Assembly (NCBI RefSeq): GCF_022095675.1 | Contig: NZ_JAHYSG010000047.1 | Location: forward strand, 22,779 to 86,778 | DNA: 64,000 nucleotides | From: Dactylosporangium sp. AC04546 | Lineage (GTDB): Bacteria > Actinomycetota > Actinomycetes > Mycobacteriales > Micromonosporaceae | Direction of reading: 5' to 3' | In this document: positions 48,655 through 55,629 of the stretch, piece after piece | How positions within the stretch are numbered: position 1 is the first letter of the stretch | Layout: every line of letters begins with the position of its first letter | Position numbers and translations under genes: made by a program | Notes under the pieces: model-generated | The model's database searches: none | What the model was told of the DNA's origin: nothing | The model's input: only the letters and a program-made list of their open reading frames with translations

Positions 48655-49173
48655 TCACGGGGTCAGGCCGTCGGGGACGGGCCAGTGCAGTGCGCCGAGC
48701 AGGGCGGCCAGCTTGTGGTCGAGCTCGATGCCGACCGCGGTGATATCCGGGTTCCCCAGCGACGCGAACTGCAGGCTGGGCTGCTCCACCGCGAAGCGCG
48801 TCGGGCCACCCCGGGCCTGTGAGATGACCGTGCGGAGCGGGGCGTACAGCATCGCGGCTGGGTCGTGGCGGGTCATCCGCTCGGCGATCGTGTGGTTGCC
48901 CATGAGGTACGCGGCCCAGCGCGCGGTGTCCCCGGCCAGCCCGAAGACGGAGTCGCTGGAGAAGCGCCAGTAGATCAGGAAGCCGTGCCGGGCGATCTCG
49001 TCGGTCAGGGAGAGCACGGTGCGCCAGTCGGCCTTGTCGGCCACGAGTCGCTCGAAGCGCGCCGCCGGATACTCGGGCACCAGGGCCTCGTACCGGGCGA
49101 CGGCGTCGTCGAACGAGCCGTCGACCTCGATGAACAAACGGCGGGCCGGCCAGTCGGCCGCGGTGATCGTCAT
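48655..49173 (-). CDS. DUF302-like protein
   Basis: A 172-residue soluble protein. The second half (AYLMGNHTIAERMTRHDPAA, then LYAPLRTVI, then LQFASLGNPDITAVG) follows the pattern of DUF302 proteins, which often bind small ligands, but the match is loose. The N-terminal half (FIEVDGSFDDAVARYEALVP) is not recognised. It is a single gene converging on the GYD gene and diverging from the glycosyltransferase fusion. Confidence 0.55.
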   Translation of the reverse strand: MTITAADWPARRLFIEVDGSFDDAVARYEALVPEYPAARFERLVADKADWRTVLSLTDEIARHGFLIYWRFSSDSVFGLAGDTARWAAYLMGNHTIAERMTRHDPAAMLYAPLRTVISQARGGPTRFAVEQPSLQFASLGNPDITAVGIELDHKLAALLGALHWPVPDGLTP

Positions 49174-49352
49174 GCCCGCGACTACCCCGCGGTCGCGGCA
49201 TCAAGCGTGCGGTCCGCGGGAAGATTGACCGGTCGATACGTGTTGGATAGCGTGCTGATCACTCTTTGGACCAGGGATGTCCGCATGCAATTCGTTCGTC
49301 CGCGCTCGCCTCACCGCCCTGATCTGCGGAGCCCGGAGAAGCGGCGGGGGCA

Positions 49353-51140
49353 ATGATCATCACACTGGTCAGCGACACGTTCAACGTCGGGAACAACGGC
49401 ACGACCATATCGGCGATGCGCTTTGCCGCGACCCTCATCTCGCGGGGGCATACGGTGCGCGTGGTCGCGTGCGGTGAACCGGGCGGCGTCACCGGGCCGG
49501 AAATGTACTGGGTGCCGGAGCTCGTCGTGCCGATCGCCAGTCGCCTCGCGCACCACCAGAACACGGTGTTCGGCAAACCCGTCCGGCAGGTCCTGATCGA
49601 GGCGATTCAGGGCGCCGACGTCGTGCACATCTATCAGCCGTGGCCGCTGGGCCGGGCCGCGGAACGCATCGCGCGGCAGCTCGGGGTGCCGGCCGTGGCC
49701 GCGTTTCACGTTCAGCCCGAGAACATCACGTACAACATCGGCCTGGGCTGGTTCCGCCCGGCCGCGCATCTTGTCTACCTCCTGCTACGGCTCATGTTCT
49801 ACCGCCGGTTCACCGACATCCACTGCCCGTCGACGTTCATCGCGGCACAGCTGCGCCAGCACGGGTACCGTGCCCGGCTCCACGTCATTTCCAACGGCGT
49901 CGGTGGCGCTTTCCGGCCGGGTCCGCCGCGCGTTCGGGGCGCCGACGACCGCTTCCGGATCCTGATGGTCGGCCGGTTCTCGCCCGAGAAACGGCAGGAC
50001 GTGCTGATCCGGGCCGTGCGGCGTTCGCGCCATGCGAGGAGGATTCAGCTGTACCTCGCGGGACACGGCCCGAGCGAGAAGCGTCTGCGGCGGATGGGCG
50101 CCAAACTGCCGAATCCCGCGCGCTTCGGCTACTACTCGCAGGACGACCTCGTCGACCTCATCCGCGACTGCGATCTGTACGTCCACGCCTCCGACGTCGA
50201 AATCGAGGGCCTGTCGTGCATGGAGGCGTTCTCCTGCGGACTCGTCCCGGTCATCTCCGACAGCCGCCGGAGCGCGACCGGCCAGTTCGCGCTCGGCCCC
50301 GAAAATCTGTTCCGCGCGGGCGACCCGGCGTCCCTGGCGGAACGCATCGACGCGTGGATCGACGGCCCGGCCGCCCGCGAATCCGCCTCGGAAACGTACG
50401 CCCGCTACGCCGAACTCTATTCGGTCGACCGCAGCGTCAAGGCGATCGAACGGGTCTACGCCCGGGCCGGCCGCGCCCCAGAGGCACCGGCCGGATACGC
50501 CGGGCGCGTGTACCGCCTCTTCTCGACCGCCTTCTACTACGTGGTGGCGATTCCGCTGCTGTTCCTCTGGACGCGCGTCATTCTGGGCGTGCGCACCGAG
50601 GGCGAGAAGCGCCTCCCCCGCACCGGTGGCGCGCTGACCGTCTGCAACCACGTGCACCTGCTCGACAGCGCACTCGTCGGCCTGGCCCTGTTCCCCCGCC
50701 GCCCGGTGTTCACGTCGGCGCCCATCAATCTGGAGAACCGCTGGTACGGCGCACTGGTGCGATTGCTGGGCGGCGTGCCGGTACCGCAGACGCCCGCCGG
50801 GCTGCCCATGTTCTTCTCGGAGATGGAGCTCTTCCTCGCCCAGGGAAGAATTGTGCACTTCTTCCCCGAGGGTGAGCTGAAGCCGTACGACACGAGCCTG
50901 CGCGACTTCAAACTCGGCGCATTCCACCTGGCCGCCCGGGCCCGAGTGCCGGTGGTCCCGCTGTCGATCCGCTTCACCTCGCCGACAGGCGTGAGCCGCG
51001 TGTTCCGCCGCAAGCCAACGATGGTCATCGTCATCGGCGAGCCCATCGTCCCGGCGACGACGGACCCCAACCACGACCGCCGCATCCGCATGGAGCTCGC
51101 GAAACGCCGTATGCACGACCTCATCACCCGCGCGGCCTAG
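49353..51140 (+). CDS. glycosyltransferase family 4 / 1-acylglycerol-phosphate acyltransferase fusion
   Basis: A 595-residue two-domain enzyme. Residues 1-375 are a GT-B glycosyltransferase of family 4: SDTFNVGNNGTTISAMRFA, ILMVGRFSPEKRQDVLIRAV and the EX7E motif EIEGLSCME. A hydrophobic segment (about 390-412) leads into a PlsC-type acyltransferase with the HX4D motif in NHVHLLDSA (His433, Asp438) and FFPEGELKPYD near residue 510. Such a chain could glycosylate a lipid acceptor and acylate the sugar or lipid at the membrane, as in phosphatidylinositol mannoside or glycolipid synthesis. There is no partner gene nearby. The fusion is continuous with no frameshift. Confidence 0.85.
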   Translation: MIITLVSDTFNVGNNGTTISAMRFAATLISRGHTVRVVACGEPGGVTGPEMYWVPELVVPIASRLAHHQNTVFGKPVRQVLIEAIQGADVVHIYQPWPLGRAAERIARQLGVPAVAAFHVQPENITYNIGLGWFRPAAHLVYLLLRLMFYRRFTDIHCPSTFIAAQLRQHGYRARLHVISNGVGGAFRPGPPRVRGADDRFRILMVGRFSPEKRQDVLIRAVRRSRHARRIQLYLAGHGPSEKRLRRMGAKLPNPARFGYYSQDDLVDLIRDCDLYVHASDVEIEGLSCMEAFSCGLVPVISDSRRSATGQFALGPENLFRAGDPASLAERIDAWIDGPAARESASETYARYAELYSVDRSVKAIERVYARAGRAPEAPAGYAGRVYRLFSTAFYYVVAIPLLFLWTRVILGVRTEGEKRLPRTGGALTVCNHVHLLDSALVGLALFPRRPVFTSAPINLENRWYGALVRLLGGVPVPQTPAGLPMFFSEMELFLAQGRIVHFFPEGELKPYDTSLRDFKLGAFHLAARARVPVVPLSIRFTSPTGVSRVFRRKPTMVIVIGEPIVPATTDPNHDRRIRMELAKRRMHDLITRAA

Positions 51141-51152
51141 CCGCCGCCGGCC

Positions 51153-51623
51153 TCAGCCGGCCACCCGACGACGAACGTCTTCGATGAAGGGCGATTGCAG
51201 CAGGTGTACCCAGGGCAGGAACAGCGGCTGCGGGAGATCATCGAAGGTGAACCATCCCTGGCGCGTGAACTTGTCGGGTTCCAGGACCTCGGGCTCGCCC
51301 TCCGGGCAGTCGCCGAGCATCCAGATGGTGACGTAGTGCCGGTCCTCGTCGGTGAAGACGTCGTTCGTGACGCCGCCGAAGTGGAGATCGACGACCGTCA
51401 GGCCGGTTTCCTCGGCCACCTCGCGCGCCGCCACCTGCTCGAAGGACTCGCCGAACTCGAGGTGCCCGCCCGGCACCGACCACGATCCGGCGCCGTGTGA
51501 GCCGCGCCGCTGTCCCATGAGAAACCGTCCGTCGCGGATGACGAACACGCCGATGCCGACCCTGACGTTCTGCACAACCGCGCACGATACGGCGTCGCCG
51601 CGTCCGGAGGACACGCGGTACAT
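51153..51623 (-). CDS. Nudix hydrolase
   Basis: A 156-residue pyrophosphohydrolase. The Nudix box is complete (GGHLEFGESFEQVAAREVAE followed by ETGLTV, about residues 52-77), preceded by RVGIGVFVIRDGRFLMGQR. The C-terminal W and F residues resemble MutT/NUDT15-type enzymes acting on modified nucleotides. ATG 51623 has GGAGG only 2 bases upstream; GTG 51614 would have better spacing. It is the last gene after the three microprotein copies, 24 bases away, and may share their transcript. Confidence 0.85.
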   Translation of the reverse strand: MYRVSSGRGDAVSCAVVQNVRVGIGVFVIRDGRFLMGQRRGSHGAGSWSVPGGHLEFGESFEQVAAREVAEETGLTVVDLHFGGVTNDVFTDEDRHYVTIWMLGDCPEGEPEVLEPDKFTRQGWFTFDDLPQPLFLPWVHLLQSPFIEDVRRRVAG

Positions 51624-51647
51624 GACCTCCGGACGCGGCGAGGAATG

Positions 51648-51755
51648 TCAGCCGCCCTGCTCGAACGGGGCGCCGATCGTGTACAGCAGAGTCGCGAGCG
51701 ACGCGAGCGTGAAAACTGCGAGAACCACGCGGCGCCAGGAAATCGTTGCGGTCAT
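51648..51755 (-). CDS. 35-residue membrane microprotein, copy C
   Basis: Third in transcription order of three near-identical small genes with an exact 133-base period. The 35-residue product has a basic N-terminus with WRR (residues 7-9), one membrane helix (about 10-27) and the outside tail GAPFEQGG. AGAGGAG lies 7 bases before the ATG. Unlike copies A and B, its tail has no His. Function unknown; too short for usual gene calling. Confidence 0.75.
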   Translation of the reverse strand: MTATISWRRVVLAVFTLASLATLLYTIGAPFEQGG

Positions 51756-51780
51756 CGTGTGCTCCTCTGAGGATTGGTGG

Positions 51781-51888
51781 TCAGCCGCCGTGCTCGTGCG
51801 GAGCGCCGATCGTGTACAGCAGCGTCGCGAGCGACGCGAGCGTGAAAACTGCGAGAACCACGCGGCGCCAGGAAATGGTCGCGGTCAT
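51781..51888 (-). CDS. 35-residue membrane microprotein, copy B
   Basis: Second copy. Residues 1-30 are identical to copies A and C, and the tail is GAPHEHGG. AGAGGAG lies 6 bases before the ATG. It is separated from its neighbours by 25-base spacers that also repeat. By the positive-inside rule the His-containing tail should lie outside the membrane. Confidence 0.78.
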   Translation of the reverse strand: MTATISWRRVVLAVFTLASLATLLYTIGAPHEHGG

Positions 51889-51913
51889 GATGTGCTCCTC
51901 TGCGGGTTGGTGG

Positions 51914-52021
51914 TCAGCCGCCGTGCGTGTGCGGAGCGCCGATCGTGTACAGCAGGGTCGCCAGCGACGCGAGCGTGAAAACTGCGAGAACCACGCGGCG
52001 CCAGGAAATCGTTGCGGTCAT
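51914..52021 (-). CDS. 35-residue membrane microprotein, copy A
   Basis: First copy in transcription order. Its ATG overlaps the stop codon of the DUF5317-like gene (ATGA), with GGAGGTG 4 bases upstream. The tail is GAPHTHGG. Across the three copies every base change in codons 1-30 is synonymous, which argues strongly that the peptides are translated and under selection. Confidence 0.8.
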   Translation of the reverse strand: MTATISWRRVVLAVFTLASLATLLYTIGAPHTHGG

Positions 52022-52623
52022 AGGTCACCTCCTACCGGAATCGCGGTGCGCGTTTCTTGGACCGTTGCTGACTCCCGCCGGTGCCGGCGCATCGCGAGCG
52101 CCACGACCGCGCAGGAGCCACCGCTGATCAGCAGGTCGCCGAGGCTGACGACCTTTCTCAGCGGAGCGATGGGAATGATGTCGCCAAGGTACGAAAGCCG
52201 CGTTCCGTCACCGGCCGGCACATTCTTCGGCGTGGTGATGCCGGCCCTGAGCCCGGCCGCTTCGGCCGCCGCCGGCGAGTACGGCATCCGCCCGTTCAAC
52301 CCGATCGCGACCGCATTGAGCGCGGCCCCGAGCACGATCGCAGCTCCGGCGATCCGCAGCCCGGCGGGCCAGTGCCGCAGGTTGACCCCGAGCCACAGCA
52401 ACACGGGCGCGAACACGACGGCCAGCATGGCGCGGTCACTGACGAGCTCCCGCACGAGCGGCACGTAGTAATGGGCGACCTGGAGCCCGGCGGCGAGCCA
52501 CAGCAGCCAGAGCCCACGGATTCGAATGGCCCGGAACCCGGCCAGCCGCCCACCGGCCAGATACCCGATCCCGACGCCAAGCAGAGGTGGAATGACAACC
52601 AGCACCAGCATGCGAATGGACAC
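52018..52623 (-). CDS. DUF5317-like membrane protein
   Basis: A 201-residue membrane protein with about five hydrophobic helices. It contains the stretch LNAVAIGLNGRMPYSPAAAE (about residues 108-127) that I associate with the DUF5317 family, found mainly in Firmicutes and Actinobacteria and of unknown function. GTG 52623 has GGGGAG 7 bases upstream; ATG 52611 is possible. It leads an operon with the three microproteins and perhaps the Nudix gene. Confidence 0.7.
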   Translation of the reverse strand: MSIRMLVLVVIPPLLGVGIGYLAGGRLAGFRAIRIRGLWLLWLAAGLQVAHYYVPLVRELVSDRAMLAVVFAPVLLWLGVNLRHWPAGLRIAGAAIVLGAALNAVAIGLNGRMPYSPAAAEAAGLRAGITTPKNVPAGDGTRLSYLGDIIPIAPLRKVVSLGDLLISGGSCAVVALAMRRHRRESATVQETRTAIPVGGDL

Positions 52624-52828
52624 GCCGCATCTCCCCGTTTTCGCCGCGCGGTTACCATGCCATTCGTAACAGAGACAAACCCGAATCAAATGGGTCAAAC
52701 GTACAACGTCGAACGTCAATACGTCACAAAACTCAACATGCACGGCCACTGTTGTGGCGACACACGTATCAGCTTGAGTATCAGGTTTGCCTGTTGCTCA
52801 CGGCGCCCGCGACAGCCTGGAGGAGTTC
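52624..52828. other. divergent intergenic region with GTATCAG direct repeats
   Basis: A 205-base, A/T-richer gap between the DUF5317-like gene and a small plus-strand gene. Two GTATCAG copies (52766-52772 and 52778-52784) are spaced 12 bases apart. They could be part of a regulator site or promoter. Confidence 0.35.
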
Positions 52829-53074
52829 ATGACCACCACGTCTCACGGCCACAAGTACCACAGCGACTTCGCCCGCCGTTACTACGGCGAAGGTGAGGCG
52901 AAGGGCGAGGCTCGCGCACTGCTCCTGGTGCTGAAGAGCCGGGGCATCGAGGTGTCGGACGCGGTCCGCGAGCAGGTCACGGCGTGCACGGACCATGACC
53001 AGCTGGACCGACGGCTCGAGCTGGCCGCCACCGCGGAGTCGATCAAGGACATCGACGAGCGATTCACTGACTGA
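52829..53074 (+). CDS. small protein resembling the C-terminus of Rpn/PDDEXK transposase-like nucleases
   Basis: An 81-residue protein. YYGEGEAKGEARALLLVLKS followed by TACTDHDQLDRRLELAATAE resembles the C-terminal helical region common at the end of actinobacterial Rpn-family (recombination-promoting nuclease) proteins. The PDDEXK nuclease domain is absent. GGAGGAG lies 4 bases before ATG 52829, so it is properly expressed as a short gene. It could be a domesticated fragment or an independent small family; I have not found the missing domain nearby. Confidence 0.6.
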   Translation: MTTTSHGHKYHSDFARRYYGEGEAKGEARALLLVLKSRGIEVSDAVREQVTACTDHDQLDRRLELAATAESIKDIDERFTD

Positions 53075-53095
53075 ACACGGGCGGCGCTGCGGCGC

Positions 53096-53956
53096 TCAGG
53101 TGCCCGGGCGCTTGGTGTAGGCGTGGCGCGGGTTGATCGACTCGTCGCTGGTGTAGTTCGTCAGCAGCAGCGACGGCGACTGGCCGTAGAGCGGCATCGG
53201 GCGGCTGCCGAAGTGCAGCGGGCCGCCGGCCACGTTGTTGAACTTCAGGTGCAGCATGCTCCAAGGGCCCGCCGGGTCCCACTCCGCGCGTTCGATCGTC
53301 CAGGTGCCGTCGCCCGGGGTCGGGGCCGGGAATGCGAACGGTGGCGTGCGGAACAGGAAGGACACGTCATCGGCGTGGAACGATCCATCCTGCTCGACCA
53401 CTATCGATCTTCCGCTCGCCTGGTCGAGCCACTCGCCTATCACCTGGTCGCGGGTCACGTCCGCCGGCGGGCCCGGCTGCGCGGGGTGGATCGACGCACC
53501 GCCAACCCGGTGGTAGCGCACCGTGCGGTCCAGGTCGGGGGCGCCGACATAGATGACCAGCTGTACCTCGCCATTGACGCGCTGCACTTCCAGGCTGTTG
53601 CCGGACGCGGCCGGCACGCCGCGGTCGACGTCGAAGTACAGCGATACCGAGGCGTTCGGGCCGTCCAGGTGGCCGACGAGTTTGCGGATCGACCAGGAGC
53701 CGGAGCCCGCGCCCGGGGCCGGGCTCGCGCCGTCGCGGTTCAGCAGGTACGCGACGTTGTCGGCGTAGAAGTCGCCGCTGGAGAGGAACTCGATCCCGTC
53801 GCCGGTGCGGGCGTCGCGCCAGGTGCCGGCCAGCGCCTCGGGGGTCATGTCGACCCACTCGAACGACGAACCCCCGCCGCGGCCACCACCGCCGCTCGGC
53901 GCGGCGAAGCAGGCGCCCGTCAGCAGTAGCACGACGAACAGCAGACCGGTTCGCAC
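53096..53956 (-). CDS. secreted lipoprotein with two homologous lipocalin-like repeats
   Basis: A 286-residue lipoprotein: signal with LLLTGACFA, then a Gly-rich linker. The body is an internal duplication: LAGTWRDARTGDGIEFLSSG (about residue 50) followed by SGSWSIRKLVGHL corresponds to VIGEWLDQASGRSIVVEQDG (about 170) followed by DGTWTIERAEWDP. Each half reads like a beta-barrel that starts GTW/GEW, as in lipocalin-type domains. GTG 53956 begins the signal peptide; upstream sequence in this frame is not coding. Ligand unknown. Confidence 0.75.
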   Translation of the reverse strand: MRTGLLFVVLLLTGACFAAPSGGGGRGGGSSFEWVDMTPEALAGTWRDARTGDGIEFLSSGDFYADNVAYLLNRDGASPAPGAGSGSWSIRKLVGHLDGPNASVSLYFDVDRGVPAASGNSLEVQRVNGEVQLVIYVGAPDLDRTVRYHRVGGASIHPAQPGPPADVTRDQVIGEWLDQASGRSIVVEQDGSFHADDVSFLFRTPPFAFPAPTPGDGTWTIERAEWDPAGPWSMLHLKFNNVAGGPLHFGSRPMPLYGQSPSLLLTNYTSDESINPRHAYTKRPGT

Positions 53957-54082
53957 GCCGTGATCGTAGGTCTTCGATGCGGCGAATACGCGCCGACCGC
54001 GTGAAGGGATTGTGCGGACACCCCGGCCAGGACGAGCCGGCGTCCGCGTGATGGGATCCAGCCGGAAGCGGGGGTGAAACCG

Positions 54083-55066
54083 ATGCGGATGCTCGTTGTC
54101 GGAGGGACGCGGTTCGTCGGGCGGCACATCGTCGAGCAGGCGATCGAGCGGGGCCACGAACTCACGCTGTTGCACCGCGGGCGCAGCGGGGGTGAGCTCT
54201 TTCCGCAGGCCCGGCACATCCTCGCCGACCGGAACGGCGATCTTGCGGCGCTGGCCGGCGGGGAGTGGGACGTCACCGTCGACGTCAGTGGATATCTGCC
54301 GCGGCAGGTCCGGGACCTCGCCGACGCGCTGGACGAGCGTGGCGGGCGATATGTCTACATCTCCAGCGTCTCCGTGTACGCCGGCCCGCCGCCCGGGTTC
54401 ACCGAGGACGCGGCACTGCACGAGCTTCCCGATCCCACGATCGAGGAGATCAGCGACGAGACGTACGGCGGGCTGAAGGCGGCCTGCGAGCGCGCAGCGC
54501 TGGACCGGTTCGGCAGCGGGACGCTCATCGTGCGGCCCACCTACGTCGTCGGGCCCTACGACCACCTGTGCCGGTTCACCTGGTGGGTCGAGCGCGTGGC
54601 GCGCGGCGGCGAGATCCTGGCGCCGGGGCCGCCCGACGCCGCGATCCAGGTCATCGACGCCCGCGACCTGGCTGCGTGGACGCTCGACATGATCGAGCGG
54701 GGCGACGGCGGGGTGTTCCACGCGGCGTACCCCAGGCCGCCGTTCCCGTTCCGCGCACTCCTGGAAGCGATGGTTGTCGAAGTGGGGCCGCCCGGCACGA
54801 CGCTGACGTGGGTCGATCCCGACTTCCTCGGCGACCGCGGCGTCGACGCCGACAGCCTGCCGCTGTGGTCCGCGTTCGATCCCGAGGCGGCCGGCAACCT
54901 GGCCGACCCGTCGGCAGCGTTGGCGGCCGGGCTGTCACCGCGCCCGCTGTCCGAGACGATCCGGGAGACACACGCTCACGCGGTACAACATCCGCTGGAA
55001 CCGCTGCCCGAGCGCCTGACCCCGGAGCGCGAAGCGGCCCTGCTGGCCGAGTGGCACCAGCGCTGA
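54083..55066 (+). CDS. NAD-dependent epimerase/dehydratase family protein
   Basis: A 327-residue extended short-chain dehydrogenase-like protein. It shows the Rossmann motif MLVVGGTRFVGRHIVEQA, ISSVSVYAG and the active-site region SDETYGGLKAACERA, where the usual Tyr-X3-Lys becomes YGGLK. It would use NAD(P) on a nucleotide sugar or similar substrate; without sugar genes nearby the substrate is open. ATG 54083 (six bases after GGGGGTG) is preferred over GTG 54074. Confidence 0.83.
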   Translation: MRMLVVGGTRFVGRHIVEQAIERGHELTLLHRGRSGGELFPQARHILADRNGDLAALAGGEWDVTVDVSGYLPRQVRDLADALDERGGRYVYISSVSVYAGPPPGFTEDAALHELPDPTIEEISDETYGGLKAACERAALDRFGSGTLIVRPTYVVGPYDHLCRFTWWVERVARGGEILAPGPPDAAIQVIDARDLAAWTLDMIERGDGGVFHAAYPRPPFPFRALLEAMVVEVGPPGTTLTWVDPDFLGDRGVDADSLPLWSAFDPEAAGNLADPSAALAAGLSPRPLSETIRETHAHAVQHPLEPLPERLTPEREAALLAEWHQR

Positions 55067-55070
55067 CGCC

Positions 55071-55391
55071 TCAGTCGAAGGCGACCCGGAAGTCGGCGAT
55101 CAGCCCGTCGGCCCACCGGACCGTCAGCGTGCCGGCGCCGCCCCTGTCCCAGGCGAAGCGGGCCACATCGACGTCCGCCGACGTCTCCACCGACTGGACC
55201 GTGATCGTGTCGTCGGGCGGGTCGGCCGAGTAGGCGGCGATGATGGCGTCGAGGCCGACGTACGGGCCGCCGGGGTCGCCCGCGATGTCGAGCGTCGCAC
55301 TCTCGGCGAAGGCGGCCAGGTAGTCCTCCCACTCCCCCGTCCGCACCCCGTCGTTGAACCGCCGGCACTGCTCCAGCACGCGCTCCGCCAT
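55071..55391 (-). CDS. NTF2-like (SnoaL-type) protein
   Basis: A 106-residue cone-shaped-barrel protein. RRFNDGVRTGEWEDYLAAFA and ATLDIAGDPGGPYVGLDAI follow the SnoaL-like pattern of small enzymes and binding proteins. Substrate unknown. It converges on the epimerase gene, 4 bases apart, and diverges from the amylase-family gene. Confidence 0.75.
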   Translation of the reverse strand: MAERVLEQCRRFNDGVRTGEWEDYLAAFAESATLDIAGDPGGPYVGLDAIIAAYSADPPDDTITVQSVETSADVDVARFAWDRGGAGTLTVRWADGLIADFRVAFD

Positions 55392-55629
55392 GGCACCTGT
55401 CTACCACCGAAATCGACCACGGTCGACGTAGGCAGGAAGGAACGACACAAGGGGCGAAACGGAAGCGGAGCAAGGCGCGAACGGGGTTGGAGCGACGAGA
55501 AGGCCGAGGAAGAGCAGGAGCGAAGAACGGAGCGGCCTCGACGCCAGCCAACAAGAGCGCGCAACCCTCCGCCCCATGGAAGGATCAGGAACGCCGAAGA
55601 GCCGAAGCAGGCCGGGACGGAGACGGGCG

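Larger units (their letters stand above)
51648..52021 (-). repeat. three-copy tandem repeat, 133-base period
   Basis: Start-to-start distances are exactly 133 bases (51648, 51781, 51914). Each unit has a 108-base coding part; 25-base spacers carrying CCACCAA and AGAGGAG separate the units. The copies are highly similar, which suggests recent duplication or ongoing homogenisation. Confidence 0.9.

Noticed and set aside
53957..54721. Upstream extension of the minus-strand lipoprotein frame across the epimerase gene
   Set aside because: It would bury the lipoprotein signal inside the protein and lies antisense to a clear Rossmann protein; GTG 53956 gives a proper signal peptide.
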